Assembly (NCBI GenBank): GCA_019414025.1
Contig: DXMU01000020.1
Coordinates: 1,534-65,533, forward strand
Direction: 5' to 3'
DNA length: 64,000 nucleotides
Source of the DNA: Collinsella sp.
Lineage (GTDB): Bacteria; Actinomycetota; Coriobacteriia; Coriobacteriales; Coriobacteriaceae
Positions 58,511 to 64,000 of the stretch are shown here, in pieces; position 1 is the first letter of the stretch, and the number at the start of each line of letters is the position of its first letter. Under the pieces are notes generated by a model, which saw only the letters and a program-made list of their open reading frames with translations, did not search any database and was not told the DNA's origin. A program made the position numbers and the translations under genes.

Positions 58511-60607
58511 ATGGCAGACGCTAAGGATTTCCTGTTTGAGATCGGTACGGAGGAAATGCCCTCTGCACCGCTGAACAATGCCGTCAAGCAGCTTGGCACT
58601 ATGATCGCCAAGGGTCTCGACGAGGCCGGTCTGGCCCACGGCGAGGTCCGCGTGATCTCGAGTCCGCGTCGCCTGGCTGCACTCGTTGCCGACGTCGCCA
58701 CCGCGACCGATGAGGTTCACGAGGTCAAGCGCGGCCCCGCGGCCAACATTGCCTTCGATGCTGACGGTAACGCCACCAAGGCCGCCCAGGGCTTTGCCCG
58801 CAAGTGCGGTGTGGCTGCCGAGGACCTGGTTCGTCGCGAGGACACTGACGGTCGCGAGTATGTGTTCGCCGAGAAGAACATTCCCTCCGCACCGGCTACG
58901 CCGATTCTAACCGCTCTGTGCGAGAAGACCATTGCCGGCCTGCAGTGGCCCAACTATCGCTCCCAGCGCTGGGGCCACGAGCACGCGACGTTCGTGCGTC
59001 CGGTCCGCTGGATTTGCTGCCTTCTGGGCGAGGACGTTGTGCCCGTGTCGTTTGCCGACGTGACGAGCGGCAACACCACGCGCGGTCATCGCGTGCTTGG
59101 CCCCGGTGACCATGTGGTCGCCAGCCCCGCTGTTTACGAGCAGGTGCTCGAGGACGCCGGTGTGCTTTCTGCCGAGCGCCGTCGCGAGGCCATCCTTGCC
59201 GGTATCGCCGAGGTCGAGGCCGCTCGCCCCGGTTGCCATGTCGATACGCCCAAGAAGGTCTTTGAGGAGGTCATTAACCTCTGCGAGTGGCCGACGGTGC
59301 TCGTCGGTACCTTCGATGAGGAGTTCCTCAAGGTCCCGCACGAGATTATCTGCGAGTCCATGCTCACCAACCAGCGCTACTTCCCGATCTATGACGGCGA
59401 GGGCAAGCTCACGCGTGAGTTCGTGGTCGTTTCCAACAGCAAGCCCGAGAACGCCGAGCGCGTGATCGACGGCAACGAGCGCGTCGTGCGCGCCCGTCTG
59501 GACGATGCTAAGTTCTTCTATGAGGAGGACTTGAAGATCTCCCTCGACGAGTTCCGCGAGCGTCTGGCCAAGGTCGCCTTCCAGGAGAAGCTCGGTAGCG
59601 TGCTCGCCAAGTCCGAGCGCATTGAGCAACTCGCGCTTGCCATCGCCCGCGAGGCCCATCTGGGCGCCCACCTGGCCGCCGATGCCGCTCGCGCCGCGCA
59701 CCTGTGCAAGGCCGACTTGGTGTCTAACGCCGTCGTCGAGTTCACGAGCCAGCAGGGCGTGATGGGCGGTTACTACGCCATCGCGATGGGGGAGAACGAC
59801 GAGGTCGCTCATGCTATTCGCGATCACTATCGTCCTCGCTTTGCCGGTGACGAGCTGCCCGAGGGCACCGCTGGCTGCATCGTGGCCTGTGCCGACAAGC
59901 TCGATACCATCGCCGGTATCTTTGCCATCGGCGAGCCCCCGACCGGCTCTTCGGACCCCTACGCGCTGCGTCGTGCCGCTATCGGCATCATCAACATCCT
60001 GCGCGACCGCCTGCCGATCGACCCCACGTCGCTCATCGACTTTGCCCTCGAGCTCTACAGTGAGCAGGGCATTGAGTTCGACGCCGCCGAGGTCGCCCAG
60101 CAGGTTCGTGACTTCTTCCATGGCCGCCTGGTGAGCATGGCCCGCGACGAAAAGATCCCGGCCGATACCGTTGCCGCCGTCTCCGCGGTGCACATCATCG
60201 CTCCGTCCGTCTTCTTCGCCCGCTGCGCCGCCCTCGACGAGGCCCGCAAGAACGACGCCGAGACGTTCGACAACCTTGCGACCGCCTATGCTCGCGCCGC
60301 GCATATCTCCAAGCCCGAGCTGGGCGTGGAGTACGACCGCAGCCTGATGGGCGAGGTCGAGCTTGCGCTTGCTGATGCCTCCGAGGCTGCTCAGACCGCT
60401 GTCGATGCCGCCCTTGCTACCGAGGATTATCCGGCCGCATTTGCTGCCCTCGCCGCCCTGCGCGCGCCCATCGACCGTTTCTTCGACGAGGTCATGGTCA
60501 TGGACAAGGACGAGCAGCTCCGCGATAATCGCCTTAAGCTGCTCAACCGCTTCGAGGCCGTTTTCTCCGGCATCGCCAACATCGGTGAGCTTGCTCGTAA
60601 AAAGTAA
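58511..60607 (+). CDS. glyS: Glycyl-tRNA synthetase beta subunit
   Basis: 698 residues, full length. FLFEIGTEEMPSAPLNNAVK opens as in other GlyS proteins; the tRNA-binding and HD-like middle and the C-terminal DALR anticodon-binding region (FDEVMVMDKDEQLRDNRLKL) are present. No internal stop or frame break. Coupled to glyQ. Confidence 0.97.
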   Translation: MADAKDFLFEIGTEEMPSAPLNNAVKQLGTMIAKGLDEAGLAHGEVRVISSPRRLAALVADVATATDEVHEVKRGPAANIAFDADGNATKAAQGFARKCGVAAEDLVRREDTDGREYVFAEKNIPSAPATPILTALCEKTIAGLQWPNYRSQRWGHEHATFVRPVRWICCLLGEDVVPVSFADVTSGNTTRGHRVLGPGDHVVASPAVYEQVLEDAGVLSAERRREAILAGIAEVEAARPGCHVDTPKKVFEEVINLCEWPTVLVGTFDEEFLKVPHEIICESMLTNQRYFPIYDGEGKLTREFVVVSNSKPENAERVIDGNERVVRARLDDAKFFYEEDLKISLDEFRERLAKVAFQEKLGSVLAKSERIEQLALAIAREAHLGAHLAADAARAAHLCKADLVSNAVVEFTSQQGVMGGYYAIAMGENDEVAHAIRDHYRPRFAGDELPEGTAGCIVACADKLDTIAGIFAIGEPPTGSSDPYALRRAAIGIINILRDRLPIDPTSLIDFALELYSEQGIEFDAAEVAQQVRDFFHGRLVSMARDEKIPADTVAAVSAVHIIAPSVFFARCAALDEARKNDAETFDNLATAYARAAHISKPELGVEYDRSLMGEVELALADASEAAQTAVDAALATEDYPAAFAALAALRAPIDRFFDEVMVMDKDEQLRDNRLKLLNRFEAVFSGIANIGELARKK

Positions 60608-60641
60608 GCCAGCCTGCGCGTAAGCGCAAAAGGAGCCCCGC

Positions 60642-61517
60642 ATGGATTGCCCGGTCACCGCTCGTCCCACCGTTATCGTTATCTCCGACTCGCTCGGTGA
60701 TACCGCTTGTGAGGTGGTGCTTGCGGCGTCCGGGCAATTTGATGAAGGGGCTTTTCGTTTGTTGCGCCTGCCCAAGGTGACCTCGGTGGAGCAGGTGGAG
60801 TCGTTTGTGGGCCCGCGCGTCGATGCCGACCATCGCGATATTGCCGTGTTTCACACCATTGTCGATCCGGCGCTTCGCGCCCGCGTGCTCGATTACCTGG
60901 GCATGCTGCATATCCGTTCGGTCGACCTGATCGGTCCGACGCTCGCCGTGCTATCGTCGCTCATCGGTGTGCCGCCCAAAGGCGTCGCGGGCGTGATTCA
61001 CAGGACCGATGACCACTATTTCCATCGTATCGAGGCCATGGAATATTTCGTTGAGCACGATGACGGGCGCGGTTGCGACGATTTGTCGGGTGCCGATATC
61101 GTGCTGCTGGGCGTATCGCGCACGTCCAAGACGCCGCTGTCGATGTATTTGGCCTATCAGGGTTACAAGGTTGCCAATGTTCCGTTGGCCCATGGCATGG
61201 AGCCGCCGAAGTCGATTTACGAGGTCGACCCAATGCGCCTGTTCGGCCTGATTTCGACCGTCGATGTGATTTCCGAAATTCGCGATAGCCGCTTGGGCGA
61301 TGACTACGCTCGTGCCGTTGCCGGCTCCTATGCCGAGCCCGAGAGCGTGCGCAGCGAGCTCGAGGAAGCTCGTGCCCTCATGAAGCGCCTAGGCTGCTTT
61401 GTGGTACGTACCGACGGCAAGGCGATCGAGGAGAGCGCCTCCGAGATCATAAGTCACTTGGAGGAAATCCAAGAAGCCCGCGCCCGCCGCGCCGCCCGCC
61501 GAGCCCGGCAAAGTTAA
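60642..61517 (+). CDS. ppsR: Pyruvate, phosphate dikinase regulatory protein (ADP-dependent kinase/phosphotransferase)
   Basis: 291 residues, DUF299 family. VISDSLGDTACEVV at the N-terminus and the P-loop-like LGVSRTSKTPLSMYLA followed by YQGYKVANVPL and DPMRLFGLI are diagnostic. Such proteins inactivate PPDK by phosphorylating the Thr next to its catalytic His and reactivate it by phosphorolysis. The neighbouring ppdK supports the PPDK (not PEP synthase) specificity. AAGGAG lies 7 bases before the ATG. C-terminus is Arg-rich. Confidence 0.92.
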   Translation: MDCPVTARPTVIVISDSLGDTACEVVLAASGQFDEGAFRLLRLPKVTSVEQVESFVGPRVDADHRDIAVFHTIVDPALRARVLDYLGMLHIRSVDLIGPTLAVLSSLIGVPPKGVAGVIHRTDDHYFHRIEAMEYFVEHDDGRGCDDLSGADIVLLGVSRTSKTPLSMYLAYQGYKVANVPLAHGMEPPKSIYEVDPMRLFGLISTVDVISEIRDSRLGDDYARAVAGSYAEPESVRSELEEARALMKRLGCFVVRTDGKAIEESASEIISHLEEIQEARARRAARRARQS

Positions 61518-61525
61518 CTCATTTC

Positions 61526-61560
61526 GGTAGCTAAAAATGCACCGTCTCAAAAAGACTACC
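61526..61560 (+). repeat. Short palindromic repeat related to the aroC-pheA element
   Basis: Begins 9 bases after the ppsR stop. GGTAGCTAAAAA followed by a GC-rich word and a CTA..CC end matches the right arm of the 27783-27916 element at roughly three-quarters of positions. It has 5-bp GGTAG/CTACC ends and an inner GTCT/AGAC stem. Probably a single-arm copy of the same dispersed repeat. Confidence 0.6.
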
Positions 61561-61609
61561 TAAAAATAATGCACGATATTGGTAAAGCGATTTAGCAACA
61601 AACTTGCAT

Positions 61610-61640
61610 TTGACCTGCAATTTTCTTGCAGTGGTATCTT
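61610..61640 (+). promoter_or_regulatory. Candidate upstream promoter of ppdK
   Basis: TTGACC (61610-61615) and TATCTT (61635-61640) with a long 19-base spacer that contains a perfect CTGCAA/TTGCAG palindrome. A second -10 candidate, TATAGT, lies at 61735-61740 without a good -35. The rest of 61518-61815 contains the repeat and the box array described separately. Confidence 0.4.
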
Positions 61641-61654
61641 CATAAGGTAACCAC

Positions 61655-61693
61655 CTTTACCTACCGTTTACCGCCATATTCACCTCGTTTACC
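61655..61693 (+). promoter_or_regulatory. Helically phased TTTACC box array upstream of ppdK
   Basis: CTTTACC at 61655-61661, GTTTACC at 61666-61672 and GTTTACC at 61687-61693 are spaced 11 and 21 bases apart, i.e. one and two helical turns. A reverse copy (GGTAAA) is at 61581-61586. This looks like a multi-site operator for an unknown regulator of ppdK. Confidence 0.5.
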
Positions 61694-61815
61694 AAACCGC
61701 GCATCCTCTTCTCATGTCGGCATAAAGCCCGCCGTATAGTTCCCTCACGGCCCGTAACCGGCGGGTCGATTCGTTACCACGGTCGTGTGCGTAAGCGCAT
61801 GGAAGGGGAAGTATC

Positions 61816-64000
<2,185 letters not shown>

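Noticed and set aside
58907..60775. 622-codon minus-strand frame opposite glyS
   Set aside because: Same kind of antisense shadow; glyS is full-length and conserved, and the antisense protein has low-complexity composition.

Overview
The window looks like a chromosomal segment of a Coriobacteriia gut actinobacterium, most likely a Collinsella. This is inferred from gene content and order, the frequent TTG and GTG starts (at least nine TTG starts here), a GC-rich housekeeping backbone, and secreted proteins built from ChW (clostridial hydrophobic W) repeats. No marker gene such as 16S rRNA is present to prove it.

Layout. (1) 1-8044: three consecutive secreted ChW-repeat proteins. The first (5'-truncated by the window) carries a C-terminal NlpC/P60- or CHAP-like cysteine peptidase domain. 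The second carries an L,D-transpeptidase (YkuD) domain. The third carries, between ChW triads, a domain that closely matches family GT80 sialyltransferases and keeps their catalytic Asp, His and Ser-Ser residues. An exported sialyltransferase-like enzyme is unexpected and is the main candidate for something new. (2) 8187-12025: an AT-rich cassette with a membrane GT-C glycosyltransferase, a GtrA flippase, a GtrB-type polyprenyl-phosphate glycosyltransferase and a GT2 enzyme, which resembles a Gtr surface-glycan decoration system. (3) 12042-24758: a surface polysaccharide locus. It has a very GC-rich dTDP-rhamnose block (rmlA, rmlB, fused rmlC-rmlD), two GlfT2-like galactofuranosyltransferases flanking a LicD-family gene, a polyprenyl GT2, a Wzm/Wzt ABC exporter and, after a tRNA-Arg, UDP-galactopyranose mutase (glf). 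Together these predict a rhamnose- and galactofuranose-containing polymer, decorated by LicD and exported by ABC transporter. (4) 24837-33420 (minus strand): a complete common aromatic pathway plus the Phe and Tyr branches in eight genes (aroF, tyrA, aroB, aroA, aroC, pheA, fused aroE-aroK, aroQ), with a hairpin and a possible leader peptide ahead of aroF and unusual long inverted repeats in two gaps. (5) 33625-39705: tRNA-Arg(CCG), a CtpE-like P-type ATPase, a zinc-ribbon membrane protein, a cyclophilin and a TPR membrane protein. (6) 39821-53496: the rod-shape operon (mreB, mreC, mreD, a class B PBP, rodA), a YcjF-like protein, a radical-SAM/DUF2344 pair, rplU-rpmA-obgE, and nadD-yqeK-rsfS. 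(7) 53591-57536: dinB on the minus strand, then rpsP-khpA-rimM-trmD-lepB. (8) 57596-64000: glyQ-glyS, then the PPDK regulatory protein gene and ppdK, which runs off the window end.

Base composition is mosaic. The first ~550 bases and the rml block are very GC-rich, 8.2-12.0 kb is strikingly AT-rich, and the rest of the surface locus is intermediate. This fits repeated exchange of surface-structure genes, while the aro and housekeeping regions are uniform. No CRISPR array, insertion sequence, transposase or phage gene was seen.
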